A model generated the notes under the pieces. It saw only the letters and a program-made list of their open reading frames with translations. It was not told the origin of the DNA and searched no databases. Both the position numbers and the translations under genes were made by a program. Source: CAJQGY01 sp964417685 (GTDB lineage Bacteria > Pseudomonadota > Gammaproteobacteria > Magnimaribacterales > D2472). From it: 64,000 nucleotides of DNA. Within the stretch, counting starts at the first letter, position 1; the number at the start of each line of letters is the position of its first letter. The stretch lies in assembly GCA_964417685.1 (NCBI GenBank), contig CAYQIT010000001.1, positions 124,001-188,000 of the forward strand, read 5' to 3'. Positions 45,503 through 53,917 of the stretch are shown in pieces.

Positions 45503-46273
45503 TTATTGCGCACCCATTCTCATTGCAGAATCTAATCTGATTGTTTCTCCATTGAGATAACTATTCTCTACTATATGGCCAGCTAACTGACCAAACTCTT
45601 TTGTTTTACCAAACCTATGAGGGAATTGCGTAGTTTCCAATAAGGCTTTTTTATTTTCTTCTTTTGCTAAACTCATTAATGGTGTATCAAAAATTCCTGG
45701 AGCAATTGTACATACTCTAATACCATGTCTTGCTAAGTCTCTAGCTGCAGTCAAGGTTAAACCAATAACCCCTGCTTTAGATGCACTATATGCACTTTGA
45801 CCAATTTGACCTTCATACCCTGCTATTGAAGCAGTATTTATAATCACTCCTTTCTCTCCCTCTTGATCAGGATCATTCTCATCAATTAGTTCTGCACATA
45901 ATCTCATTACATTAAAGGTACCTACAAGATTAAGGTCAATAATAAATTTAAATATATCCAGGGGATGTGGGCCTTTTTTTCCAAGAATTCTTGCTCCATA
46001 TCCAGTACCAGCACAATTAACAACAAAATTTAATTTACCGAATGTATCTTTTATTGTTTTTACTGTTTCTATTACTGATTCCTCTTCCATAACATTGGTT
46101 TTAATATAAGAAACATTATCAGCACCAAGTAAATCAATAACTTCTGCAGCTTTTTCATCATTAATATCCAAAATTGCTACCTTTGCTCCATTGGATACGA
46201 AGTGCTCTACAGCTGCCCTTCCTAATCCAGATGCGCCACCCGTTACTGCCGCTACATTATTATTTATTTCCAT
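45503..46273 (-). CDS. SDR oxidoreductase, 3-hydroxyacyl-CoA dehydrogenase type 2 (HSD10)-like
   Basis: The 256-residue protein has TGGASGLGRA at 11-20, DIND after strand 2, NCAGTG near 86 and the catalytic YSASKAG near 160. The insert KKGPHPLDIFKFIIDLNLVGTFNVMRL and the ending IRLDSAMRMG are typical of the HSD10-like branch. These oxidise short-chain 3-hydroxyacyl-CoA in fatty-acid or branched-chain amino-acid breakdown. It is transcribed alone, away from the nitrogen genes. Confidence 0.88.
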   Translation of the reverse strand: MEINNNVAAVTGGASGLGRAAVEHFVSNGAKVAILDINDEKAAEVIDLLGADNVSYIKTNVMEEESVIETVKTIKDTFGKLNFVVNCAGTGYGARILGKKGPHPLDIFKFIIDLNLVGTFNVMRLCAELIDENDPDQEGEKGVIINTASIAGYEGQIGQSAYSASKAGVIGLTLTAARDLARHGIRVCTIAPGIFDTPLMSLAKEENKKALLETTQFPHRFGKTKEFGQLAGHIVENSYLNGETIRLDSAMRMGAQ

Positions 46274-46339
46274 ATCAAACCTCAGTTTTATTATTTAAAT
46301 CATTATATATAAATATCATATTGATGAAATCATTAGTTT

Positions 46340-46355
46340 TGGCATAAAAGTTGCA
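46340..46355 (+). promoter_or_regulatory. Sigma-54 promoter of torF-glnK-amtB
   Basis: The sequence TGGCATAAAAGTTGCA matches the sigma-54 consensus TGGCAY-R-N4-TTGCW at every fixed position, with the GG and GC at the required spacing. It lies 47 bases before the start codon of the TorF-type porin, giving a predicted transcript start near 46366. The downstream glnK-amtB pair is a classical NtrC/sigma-54 target, so context supports the call. Confidence 0.88.
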
Positions 46356-46401
46356 TTATGTGTAAGTGAACATTAATTATTTTCATATTAAGGAGTAAAA
46401 A

Positions 46402-46992
46402 ATGAAAAAATTATTATTACTTGTAGGTCTAATTTCATTACCTACTTTCGCTAGTGTTAGTGCAAATGTTAGTTTTGCATCTGACTATATTTGGAGAGGA
46501 ATGACTCAATCTGATGGTCCAGCTATTCAAGGTGGTTTTGACTATGAGGCTGAAAGTGGTTTCTATGCTGGTATTTGGGGTTCAAATGTGAACTTTAATG
46601 ACGGTGCAGGTAGTGAGCTTGATTACTACTTTGGATATGGCTTTGAGTTAGGTAGTGTTGGTGTTGATTTAGGATATGTTGCATTTGATTATCCTGATAA
46701 CACAGAAGGATTAGACTTTGAAGAAATTGTAGTTGGTTTAAGCTATGGTGACTTAGGTCTTACTTTTGCACTAGGTCAAGATGGAGCTCCTGACTATACA
46801 GAAGTTGCATATTCAGTAGCTGGTATTGATTTTGCTTATGGTGAATATGACGAATATGGAAATAATTTCATTATTTCAAAAGGTTTTACATGTGGCTCAT
46901 ATGATTGTGCAGTTGCATACACAGATTTTTCCGATGATGGATACGGCGCCGATGAAGACGCATTAGTATTCTCAGTATCTGCTAGTCTCTAA
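46402..46992 (+). CDS. TorF family putative porin
   Basis: The 196-residue protein has a signal peptide (about 1-18, ending TFAS) and a small beta-barrel pattern of alternating strands. SANVSFASDYIWRGMTQSDG near residues 20-39 is the TorF/Gcw_chp family hallmark. It ends SVSASL. A strong AAGGAG Shine-Dalgarno and a sigma-54 promoter precede it. It lies 21 bases before glnK, so it is co-regulated with ammonium uptake. An outer-membrane pore for ammonium or small nitrogen compounds is a reasonable inference. Confidence 0.87.
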   Translation: MKKLLLLVGLISLPTFASVSANVSFASDYIWRGMTQSDGPAIQGGFDYEAESGFYAGIWGSNVNFNDGAGSELDYYFGYGFELGSVGVDLGYVAFDYPDNTEGLDFEEIVVGLSYGDLGLTFALGQDGAPDYTEVAYSVAGIDFAYGEYDEYGNNFIISKGFTCGSYDCAVAYTDFSDDGYGADEDALVFSVSASL

Positions 46993-47013
46993 TATTCATA
47001 ACCCCCTATTATT

Positions 47014-47352
47014 ATGAAATTAGTAACAGCAATAATAAAACCTTTCAAACTTCAGGAAGTTAGAGAGGCCCTTGTGAATGCAGGCATTCAGGGTCTAACT
47101 ATTTCTGAAGTGAAAGGTTACGGAAGGCAAAAAGGCCATACAGAAATGTATAGAGGTGCTGAGTATGCAGTTGATACATTACCAAAAATTAAATTAGAAG
47201 TTTTAGCAAAAGATGATGAAGTAGCTTTAATAACTGAAACTATTTCTACTTCTGCTCAGACTGGAAAAATTGGTGATGGAAAAATATTTGTTTCATCTCT
47301 TGATGAAGTAATCAGAATTAGAACCGGCGAAACCGGTTCTGAAGCAATATAA
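47014..47352 (+). CDS. glnK: Nitrogen regulatory protein P-II
   Basis: The 112-residue protein is a complete P-II. The T-loop RQKGHTEMYRGAEY keeps the uridylylation site Tyr51, and the B-loop TGKIGDGKIFV near 83-93 binds ATP/ADP. GlnK senses 2-oxoglutarate and blocks AmtB when ammonium is ample. It lies 10 bases before amtB, the standard pairing. Retention of Tyr51 implies that GlnD-type regulation is present. Confidence 0.96.
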   Translation: MKLVTAIIKPFKLQEVREALVNAGIQGLTISEVKGYGRQKGHTEMYRGAEYAVDTLPKIKLEVLAKDDEVALITETISTSAQTGKIGDGKIFVSSLDEVIRIRTGETGSEAI

Positions 47353-47362
47353 GGAGTAAATA

Positions 47363-48595
47363 ATGGAAATTGCATTCGCATTAGATACATTTTATGCCGT
47401 AATGGCTGGAGCTCTTGTCATGTTTATGGCTGCTGGTTTTACCATGCTTGAAGCAGGACTTGTTCAAAAGAAAGATGTATCTGAAATCGTAACGAAAAAT
47501 ATAGGTCTATATTCTATAGCTTGTATTATGTACTTAGTATGTGGGTTTGTTTTAATGTACCCAAGTGATGCTTTACTTGATGGAATAATTCCTTCAATAG
47601 GAACATCTTTAGGACTATCAACATCATTACCCAATGAAGAAATTGGTATTCCTTATGGAATGGATTACTCTCAACAAGCAGATTTCTTCTTTCAGGTGGT
47701 CTTTGTAGCAACTGCTATGTCAATTGTTTCAGGAGCTGTCGCTGGTAGAATGAAGTTAGTACCTTTCTTCTTATTTGCTGTTGTCCTAACAGGTTTCATC
47801 TATCCTATCCAAGGATATTGGAACTGGGGTGGTGGTTTCTTAAGTGAACTAGGTTACTCAGATTACGCAGGTTCAGGTACAGTGCATTTATGTGGTGCTG
47901 CTGCAGCTTTAGCGGTAGCTTTAGTTTTGGGACCTAGAAAAGGCAAATATGCTGATGATGGATCATCTCTACCAATGCCAGGATCAAATATACCAATGGC
48001 TGCATTAGGTGTATGGATATTATGGTTAGGTTGGTTTGGATTTAATGGTGGTTCAGAGCTTATAGTAAGTACAGAAGCTTCAGCAATTGCTGTTAGTCAA
48101 GTTTTCCTTAATACAAACATGGCTGCATCAGGTGGTGTTGTTGCCGCAATTCTTATTAGTTTAATCAGAACAGGTAAGATGGACGTAACAATGGCTATGA
48201 ATGGCGCTATTGCAGGATTAGTTGCAATCACAGCAGGCCCTAGCGCACCTTCAGCTGGAGCAGCTGTTTTAATCGGTGCTGCTGGTGGAGCTCTTGTGTA
48301 CTTCTCTATTCTATTCTTTGATAATAAATTAAAGATAGATGATCCAGTAGGAGCTATATCAGCCCACGGTATTGTAGGTATTTTAGGTGTAATGGTTGTG
48401 CCATTAACATCTGATGCATCTTTCTTCTCTCAGTTTATTGGTGTTATTTCAATTGCAGGATTTACATTTGTTGCTAGTTTAATAGCCATATCTGTTATCA
48501 ATGCAGTACTACCAATACGAGCAAGTGATGAAGATCAATACGTTGGATTGGATGTTTCTGAGATAGGTGTGGAAGCTTATCCAGAATTTAAATAA
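47363..48595 (+). CDS. amtB: Ammonium transporter
   Basis: The 410-residue protein has eleven helices and no signal peptide. The twin pore histidines are visible in GTVHLCGAAAA (about 172) and SAHGIVGILG (about 336), and the C-terminus carries the GLDVSEIG regulatory segment that GlnK contacts. An AAGGAG Shine-Dalgarno precedes it. It is the GlnK-linked copy. A perfect 13-bp hairpin follows, separating it from the second amtB. Confidence 0.95.
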   Translation: MEIAFALDTFYAVMAGALVMFMAAGFTMLEAGLVQKKDVSEIVTKNIGLYSIACIMYLVCGFVLMYPSDALLDGIIPSIGTSLGLSTSLPNEEIGIPYGMDYSQQADFFFQVVFVATAMSIVSGAVAGRMKLVPFFLFAVVLTGFIYPIQGYWNWGGGFLSELGYSDYAGSGTVHLCGAAAALAVALVLGPRKGKYADDGSSLPMPGSNIPMAALGVWILWLGWFGFNGGSELIVSTEASAIAVSQVFLNTNMAASGGVVAAILISLIRTGKMDVTMAMNGAIAGLVAITAGPSAPSAGAAVLIGAAGGALVYFSILFFDNKLKIDDPVGAISAHGIVGILGVMVVPLTSDASFFSQFIGVISIAGFTFVASLIAISVINAVLPIRASDEDQYVGLDVSEIGVEAYPEFK

Positions 48596-48603
48596 TTTTT
48601 TAT

Positions 48604-48640
48604 AAGGCTTACGTTTCCCCCCTATATGTAACTAAGCCTT
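48604..48640 (+). repeat. Inverted repeat after amtB
   Basis: The arms AAGGCTTA (48604-48611) and TAAGCCTT (48633-48640) can pair across 21 bases. No U-tract follows. It directly precedes the strong terminator at 48647-48677 and may stabilise the 3' end of the transcript. Confidence 0.4.
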
Positions 48641-48646
48641 TCCACA

Positions 48647-48677
48647 GAAAAGAGCTATCTCCCTGATAGCTCTTTTC
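48647..48677 (+). terminator. Terminator between the two amtB genes
   Basis: Perfect 13-bp arms (GAAAAGAGCTATC and GATAGCTCTTTTC) surround a 5-base TCCCT loop. The plus-strand arm ends in TTTT. It lies 52 bases after the first amtB, so the second amtB has its own promoter, which is visible at 48718. Confidence 0.85.
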
Positions 48678-48717
48678 ACTTTCTGCACTACTTCTGATCA
48701 AATTAATGTAAATATTA

Positions 48718-48733
48718 CGGCATAAAAATTGCA
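48718..48733 (+). promoter_or_regulatory. Sigma-54 promoter of second amtB
   Basis: CGGCATAAAAATTGCA differs from the sigma-54 consensus only at the first base (C for T) and keeps the essential GG and GC with correct spacing. It lies 31 bases before the start codon of the second amtB. The same element precedes torF-glnK-amtB, so both units should respond together to nitrogen limitation. Confidence 0.85.
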
Positions 48734-48763
48734 TGTAATTAGACATTACATATAGGAGTAATA

Positions 48764-50041
48764 ATGTTTAATCGAAATATAGTTTTTTTACTATTGGCAT
48801 TCTTTGTGCCAAACACTTTTGCTGGAGCCGATACAGGTGATACAGCATGGATTTTAACTTCAACTGCATTGGTGTTATTTATGACACTTCCTGGCTTAGC
48901 TTTATTTTATGGTGGCCTTGTAAGAACAAAAAATGTTTTATCAGTTTTAATGCAGTGCTTTGCAATTGCATGTTTGATATCTGTATGTTGGGTTGTTTAC
49001 GGTTACAGCCTAGCATTTAAAGGTGATGGTATTTTTATTGGAGATCTTAGTTCATTATTTTTAAATAACATAGGTCGAGATTCGCTTTCAGGAACTCTGC
49101 CTGAAACAGTTTTTATTACATTCCAAATGACATTTGCAATCATAACTCCTGCACTTGTAGTTGGTGCTTTTGCTGAAAGAATGAAATTTGGAGCTATGTG
49201 CTTATTTTCAATAGCTTGGTTTACTTTAGTTTACCTCCCTGCTTGCCATATGGTCTGGGGTGGTGGATATTTGGCTAGCAAAGGAGTTATTGACTTTGCG
49301 GGAGGCCTTGTGGTTCACGCCACTTGCGGTATTGGAGCATTAGTTATAGCAATATATCTAGGTAAAAGAGACGGTTTTCTTGAAAAACCTATGCCGCCAC
49401 ATAATAGAACTATGGTTATGATTGGCGCATCAATGCTTTGGGTGGGATGGTTTGGATTCAATGCCGGTAGTGCTGTAGCAGCTGATGGTAATGCCGGAAT
49501 GGCTATGCTAGTTACACATATTAGTGCAGCTCTTGGCGCGCTAACATGGATGGCAATTGAGTGGTTTAAATCAGGAAAAGCCACAATCGTAGGTATTGCT
49601 ACAGGTATGGTTGCTGGACTAGCAACTATTACACCTGCCTCAGGAACTGTTGGACCTGCAGGAGCAATGTTAATTGGTGTTTTAGCTGGATCTATTTGTT
49701 TCTATGCTACTCAGCTTGTGAAGTCATACTTTAGAGTAGATGACTCGCTAGATGTTTTCCCAGTTCATGGTGTTGGCGGAATATTAGGAATAATAATGTT
49801 AAGCCTTGTTGGAACTCCTGGAGGCTTTTTGGGTAATGGCTCAACAGGATTTGACAATACCCCTTTCGATCAACTTTTAATCCAATTAGAAGGAATATTT
49901 GTTATTTGTGCATGGACTGGAATAGCAACATACGTAATCTTAAAAACCTTAAATATCTTTATTGATATAAGAGTTACAAAAGAGGAAGAAGAGGAAGGGC
50001 TAGACGTAAGCCTTCACAACGAACAAGGATATAATTTATAA
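48764..50041 (+). CDS. amtB: Second ammonium transporter, with signal peptide
   Basis: The 425-residue protein starts with a cleavable signal peptide (ending NTFAGAD), followed by eleven helices. The pore histidines lie in VVHATCGIG (about 186) and FPVHGVGGILG (about 332). The C-terminus has GLDVSLHNEQGYNL. It is only distantly similar to the first copy and is more like E. coli AmtB, which also has a signal peptide. A GGAG Shine-Dalgarno and a sigma-54 promoter precede it. Its last 6 bases overlap the convergent acyltransferase gene. Confidence 0.95.
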   Translation: MFNRNIVFLLLAFFVPNTFAGADTGDTAWILTSTALVLFMTLPGLALFYGGLVRTKNVLSVLMQCFAIACLISVCWVVYGYSLAFKGDGIFIGDLSSLFLNNIGRDSLSGTLPETVFITFQMTFAIITPALVVGAFAERMKFGAMCLFSIAWFTLVYLPACHMVWGGGYLASKGVIDFAGGLVVHATCGIGALVIAIYLGKRDGFLEKPMPPHNRTMVMIGASMLWVGWFGFNAGSAVAADGNAGMAMLVTHISAALGALTWMAIEWFKSGKATIVGIATGMVAGLATITPASGTVGPAGAMLIGVLAGSICFYATQLVKSYFRVDDSLDVFPVHGVGGILGIIMLSLVGTPGGFLGNGSTGFDNTPFDQLLIQLEGIFVICAWTGIATYVILKTLNIFIDIRVTKEEEEEGLDVSLHNEQGYNL

Positions 50042-51133
50042 AGAATTAGAATACTGTTTTAAATAAGTGTCGTGCATTTCATCTGGGATGTGCGACATCT
50101 GTTTATTGAGATATTCAACAGCCTTCTGGTGTTTTTGAGAAATATAATTTCTATTAGTTAGCAAGTTTATTGCAGCATGGTTGGTTAGATGGTTTTTATA
50201 AAGCTCATTTATTTTTTTTGTAATAATATCAGCACACTCTTCATAGCTCTCAGAATCAAATCTAATTTCTTTGCCTATGTTAAGACATACATTACCTTTA
50301 TTTTTACTGATACCATCTGCAATACTTTTTAAATCCTCGCCATCTGCTTTCTTATATGCAGTATTGTTAGTTGATGCAAAAACTTCCCTAGCCTTTATAA
50401 GATCATTGGGATCATATTCATAAGATATAGCAACTGGTATGACTTTTAATTTATTTAAACAGTTACCAATATTCATGTCTTTTCGTGAAAATAAATGAAT
50501 CATCTTTAAGACAGATGGATCTGTTATATCTATACCGTCTTTTGCTCTACCTTGTTTTTGTGCAATCCATACAGATTCAGAGCATTCAGTCACTTGATTA
50601 AAAATAAATTCCGAAACAAGATTTAAACTTTTATAAATTTCTCTCTTTGACTTTCCGCCCCTATCAATAATAAAACTTTTATTTAGCCTCATTAGATCCG
50701 AGGCCCACCTCTCTTCCATTAAATTATTGCCAACTGCATTATTAGTAGTTTTAAAGTTATTTCTATGTAGTGAATAATTTAATAAAGCCGAATCAAGAGT
50801 TATATCTCTATGATTAGATACAAAAATATATGCATCATTTTTATTAAGATTTTCTATTCCAAAAACCTTAAATTCATCAATTGATTCCTTAATTACATTT
50901 TCTAGTAGGGTCTCGAAAATCTTTTGATAATCTGCAATATTATTAATTTTCTTTATCTTTGTATTTAATAATTTTTCTAACCAGAATCTTTTAAAAGGTA
51001 TAAATGGGAACTTGGAGAAAGTGGGTGATGAATTAAAAAATATATCTTGTAATTCTTGATTCTTAACAAGCTCTTTGAGTACTGGTCGTACTTCAGAATC
51101 ATTGTATGGCCTTATAGAATCAAATTTATTCAT
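50036..51133 (-). CDS. Glycerol-phosphate/lysophospholipid acyltransferase family protein
   Basis: The 365-residue protein has the acyltransferase motif VSNHRDITLDSALL near residues 107-120 (an N-H-R-x3-L-D form of HX4D), then FIIDRGGKSKREIY near 154 and WIAQKQGRAKDG near 187, corresponding to blocks II and III of PlsB/PlsC-like enzymes. It likely acylates glycerol-3-phosphate or a lysolipid at the inner membrane. The exact acceptor is uncertain. It is divergent from a glycerophosphodiesterase gene 58 bases away. Confidence 0.78.
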   Translation of the reverse strand: MNKFDSIRPYNDSEVRPVLKELVKNQELQDIFFNSSPTFSKFPFIPFKRFWLEKLLNTKIKKINNIADYQKIFETLLENVIKESIDEFKVFGIENLNKNDAYIFVSNHRDITLDSALLNYSLHRNNFKTTNNAVGNNLMEERWASDLMRLNKSFIIDRGGKSKREIYKSLNLVSEFIFNQVTECSESVWIAQKQGRAKDGIDITDPSVLKMIHLFSRKDMNIGNCLNKLKVIPVAISYEYDPNDLIKAREVFASTNNTAYKKADGEDLKSIADGISKNKGNVCLNIGKEIRFDSESYEECADIITKKINELYKNHLTNHAAINLLTNRNYISQKHQKAVEYLNKQMSHIPDEMHDTYLKQYSNSL

Positions 51134-51191
51134 ACTAAGATAAATTTACTAAAAATGTATTTTACATTAAATATGTTTACAATATTGCTCA

Positions 51192-51935
51192 ATGAAATCA
51201 TATCTTAATTATTCTGGATTAGAGGTATTAGCTCATAGAGGTGGATCTATAGAGTCATTAGAGAATACGATTGAATCTTTCGAATACTCAATATCCCTTG
51301 GTTGTAACTATATAGAAACAGATGTTCAGCTATCTTCAGATGGCAAGCCATATATCTTTCATGATGAAGATTTGAATCGATTGGCGGGTATCAATAAAAT
51401 CTTTAATGACCTTAACAGCTCAGAGATAGATGAAATAAAACTGTTCAATAATCATAAAATTCCTTTGCTTGAAGAGGTTTTAATTAAATTTCCAGAGACG
51501 CATTTTCAAATCGATGTAAAAACAGATGAGGTTGCTTTACCTGCTCTAAAAGTTATTTATGATCTTGGAGCACAGGATAGAGTTTGTATTGCAAGCTTTA
51601 GCAGTGAGCGGCTCGAAACAGTAAGAAACAAATATCCTGATATTTGTATCTCAATGGGCCCAATAGAGATTTTAAAATTATTACTTAGCAGTTTTGGTCT
51701 GTACAAAGGAAAGGTTCCTGGTGACTGTCTGCAAATACCTATTTATCAATATGGCATAAAGTTGGTTACCAAAAGATTTGTAAATTTTGTACAGTCAAAA
51801 GGTCTTAAAATTATTGTTTGGACTATTAACGAGCCAGAAGAAATGAAAAAGCTTATAGAATTAGAAGTTGATGGAATAATTACTGATAAGCCAAAAGCTT
51901 TATTTAATATTCTTAAGCAGAATCCTTCAGAATAA
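51192..51935 (+). CDS. Glycerophosphodiester phosphodiesterase
   Basis: The 247-residue protein has the GDPD signature: AHRGGSIESLENTIESF near 13-29, YIETDVQLSSDGKPYIFHD near 37-55 (metal-binding Glu-x-Asp and catalytic His), and WTINEPEEM near 217. It releases glycerol-3-phosphate from glycerophosphodiesters. No signal peptide is present, so it acts in the cytoplasm on deacylated phospholipids. It fits both lipid recycling and phosphorus scavenging. Its 3' end overlaps a convergent small membrane protein gene by 23 bases. Confidence 0.9.
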   Translation: MKSYLNYSGLEVLAHRGGSIESLENTIESFEYSISLGCNYIETDVQLSSDGKPYIFHDEDLNRLAGINKIFNDLNSSEIDEIKLFNNHKIPLLEEVLIKFPETHFQIDVKTDEVALPALKVIYDLGAQDRVCIASFSSERLETVRNKYPDICISMGPIEILKLLLSSFGLYKGKVPGDCLQIPIYQYGIKLVTKRFVNFVQSKGLKIIVWTINEPEEMKKLIELEVDGIITDKPKALFNILKQNPSE

Positions 51936-52113
51936 ACTTTACTAATACTCGCTTAGCAATTATATAAATTGGAATAATTATCGATGTAGTTATTAGGATC
52001 TCAAGCCTCCAATCTAAATCCATTAAGCTTCTAATAAAAGGAGCAATTACAAATGCTGTAATAGCACCAAGAATACTATAAAAAATAATTGATTCTTTGC
52101 TCAAAAGTTTCAT
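51913..52113 (-). CDS. 66-residue two-helix membrane protein
   Basis: The protein has two hydrophobic helices (about 9-29 and 38-58) and basic ends. Its ATG lies directly after the stop codon of the UMF1-type MFS gene, so they are coupled. I do not recognise it. It could be a small accessory subunit of the transporter. The last 23 bases overlap the end of the glycerophosphodiesterase gene on the other strand. Confidence 0.6.
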   Translation of the reverse strand: MKLLSKESIIFYSILGAITAFVIAPFIRSLMDLDWRLEILITTSIIIPIYIIAKRVLVKFILKDSA

Positions 52114-53367
52114 TTATCTAGCCTTAATTAAAAGCAATCCACCAAAAATGAATAGCATTATGATTGGAAGAAGTGCCATTGTTATGTCTTGAAAATATAA
52201 TAAGAAAAACCCAACCAAAAGCGGGCCTACAAAGGCCCCAGCTTTGCCAAAAGTATTGAAAAGACCAAAAAATTCTCCTGCTTTATCTTGAGGAATTATT
52301 TTAGCAAAGTAACCTCTAGAGCTTGCTTGAATTCCGCCTTGTACAGATCCAACTGATGCAGCCATTAGATAGAATTCAATAGCTGATGAGAGTTGAGTAG
52401 TGAATAATATAATAGCTATATAAAGTATTATTGAAAAAGAAATTACAAAAAAGTCTCCACTCCTCTCTCCAATATGAGACCACATGATAGTTGCAGGAAA
52501 TGCCACAAACTGAACAATTATTAAACCAATAATTATTGAACTATTATCAAGCCCAAGATTTTTTGCAAAAGTGGATGCAAGATACATTACAGTATGAACA
52601 CCATCGATATATAAAAAGAATGCAAGAAGAAATATAAAAGCTTTTTTGTACTTAGAAATTTCTTTAAAGGTATTTATTAATCTATTGAAAGATTGAAGTA
52701 TTTTTTGATATTTTGAAATTTCCTGATTATTAATCGGGCTATCTTTATAGGTTATTAACAAAGGTATTGTAAATACTAGCCACCAAACAGATACAGATAG
52801 GAAGGACCATCGAATTGCATCGCTTTGAGATTCTAATCCAAATGTACTTGGATAGAGAGTCATTAAAGCATTTATTAGAAATAGAATTCCTCCACCCAAA
52901 TACCCCCAGGCATATCCATATCCTGAAATTTTAGAAAATAGATCTGGTGATGCTATTAATATCAATATTTTGTCATATAGAACAAGGGATGCAGAGAAAA
53001 AATAATTTGCCAATGCATAAAAAACTAGCGCATACATCCATGAGCCAGATTGAATAAAAAATAACATTGCTACACAGATCACTCCTAATAACATAAATGA
53101 TCTAAATAATGATTTGGTGCTATTTGAGATATCTGAATATGAACCAATTAAAGGTGCAGTAAAAAGCAAAACAATATTTGATGCTGCAAGCGCGAAAGAT
53201 TGATATGAGGTAGCATCAATTCTCTCTACATTAGCAGCCCAAAAATCTAAATAAAAGATAGGAAAGAATGCTGCTAATACAGTTGTTACAAAAGCAGACA
53301 TTCCAAAGTCATAAGCAATCCATGCTTTGACTTGACGAGAAAATTTAGTTTTGGATTTAGATATCAC
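52114..53367 (-). CDS. MFS transporter, UMF1 (Atg22-like) family
   Basis: The 417-residue protein has about twelve helices. KAWIAYDFGMSAFVTTVLAAFFP near residues 14-36 and the late GGIQASSRGYFAKIIPQDKAGEFFGLFN near 340-367 are the hallmarks of the UMF1/Atg22 family, thought to export amino acids or other small solutes. The start is a GTG at 53367; no in-frame ATG gives a complete first helix. It is followed directly by the 66-residue membrane protein gene. Confidence 0.85.
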   Translation of the reverse strand: MISKSKTKFSRQVKAWIAYDFGMSAFVTTVLAAFFPIFYLDFWAANVERIDATSYQSFALAASNIVLLFTAPLIGSYSDISNSTKSLFRSFMLLGVICVAMLFFIQSGSWMYALVFYALANYFFSASLVLYDKILILIASPDLFSKISGYGYAWGYLGGGILFLINALMTLYPSTFGLESQSDAIRWSFLSVSVWWLVFTIPLLITYKDSPINNQEISKYQKILQSFNRLINTFKEISKYKKAFIFLLAFFLYIDGVHTVMYLASTFAKNLGLDNSSIIIGLIIVQFVAFPATIMWSHIGERSGDFFVISFSIILYIAIILFTTQLSSAIEFYLMAASVGSVQGGIQASSRGYFAKIIPQDKAGEFFGLFNTFGKAGAFVGPLLVGFFLLYFQDITMALLPIIMLFIFGGLLLIKAR

Positions 53368-53472
53368 TTTTCATATATGTGTTATTGGATATGCTCATTC
53401 TATATCAAAAATATATCTTGTAATAAATTAAAAGATTTAATATATTTTAATTTATTAATTAGGGGGTTAATT

Positions 53473-53574
53473 ATGCAAGATAGTGAAACAATCAAATACG
53501 GGGCATTATTTATTTTCGGTATCGGGTTTGTAGTATTTGTGCTTGGTGTGGCTGCGGCTGTTTTCTTTAATTAG
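53473..53574 (+). CDS. 33-residue single-helix membrane peptide
   Basis: I choose the ATG at 53473, preceded by AGGGGG at a good distance. The product is MQDSETIKYG followed by one glycine-rich helix ending VFFN. A longer frame starting at 53332 has no ribosome site and unusual cysteine/aromatic content, so it is rejected. The function is unknown. It converges on the HIT gene, with a 4-base overlap of stops. Confidence 0.55.
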   Translation: MQDSETIKYGALFIFGIGFVVFVLGVAAAVFFN

Positions 53575-53912
53575 CCGGGAGGCCAATTCATTGGTCTGCC
53601 TGCAAGCAAGTGAACATGGAGATGAAAAACACTTTGACCTGCCTTGGCTCCATTATTAATAACTAGTCTAAAAGCCTCCTCTAGATCAAGATCTTTAGCT
53701 ACTTTTTTTGCAACTAATAGCAAATGACCAAGAATTTGACCATCGTCATCTGAGGCAACAGAGATCATTTTTATAGGTTTTTTAGGAATAATCAAAAGAT
53801 GAGTTGGGGCCTGCGGGGCTATATCTTTGATAACAATACTTTGCTCGTCTTCAAATATAATTTCTGCAGGAATATCTCTATTTATAATTTTTTCAAATAA
53901 TGTGGACTCCAT
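53571..53912 (-). CDS. HIT family (HINT-type) nucleotide-binding protein
   Basis: The 113-residue protein has the histidine triad FHLHVHLLAGR near 96-106 and SIVIKDIAPQAPTHLLIIPK near 26-45, typical of HINT purine-nucleoside phosphoramidases. It hydrolyses AMP-lysine or related phosphoramidates. It starts 5 bases after a small membrane protein gene and is the last gene of the DedA operon. Confidence 0.92.
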   Translation of the reverse strand: MESTLFEKIINRDIPAEIIFEDEQSIVIKDIAPQAPTHLLIIPKKPIKMISVASDDDGQILGHLLLVAKKVAKDLDLEEAFRLVINNGAKAGQSVFHLHVHLLAGRPMNWPPG

Positions 53913-53917
53913 GGGTA

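Noticed and set aside
49315..49584. Minus-strand 89-codon frame inside the second amtB
   Set aside because: It is a shadow of a strongly conserved coding region, with no independent evidence.
53332..53472. Longer N-terminus for the 33-residue peptide
   Set aside because: It has no ribosome-binding site and odd composition, while the internal ATG has AGGGGG at a good distance.
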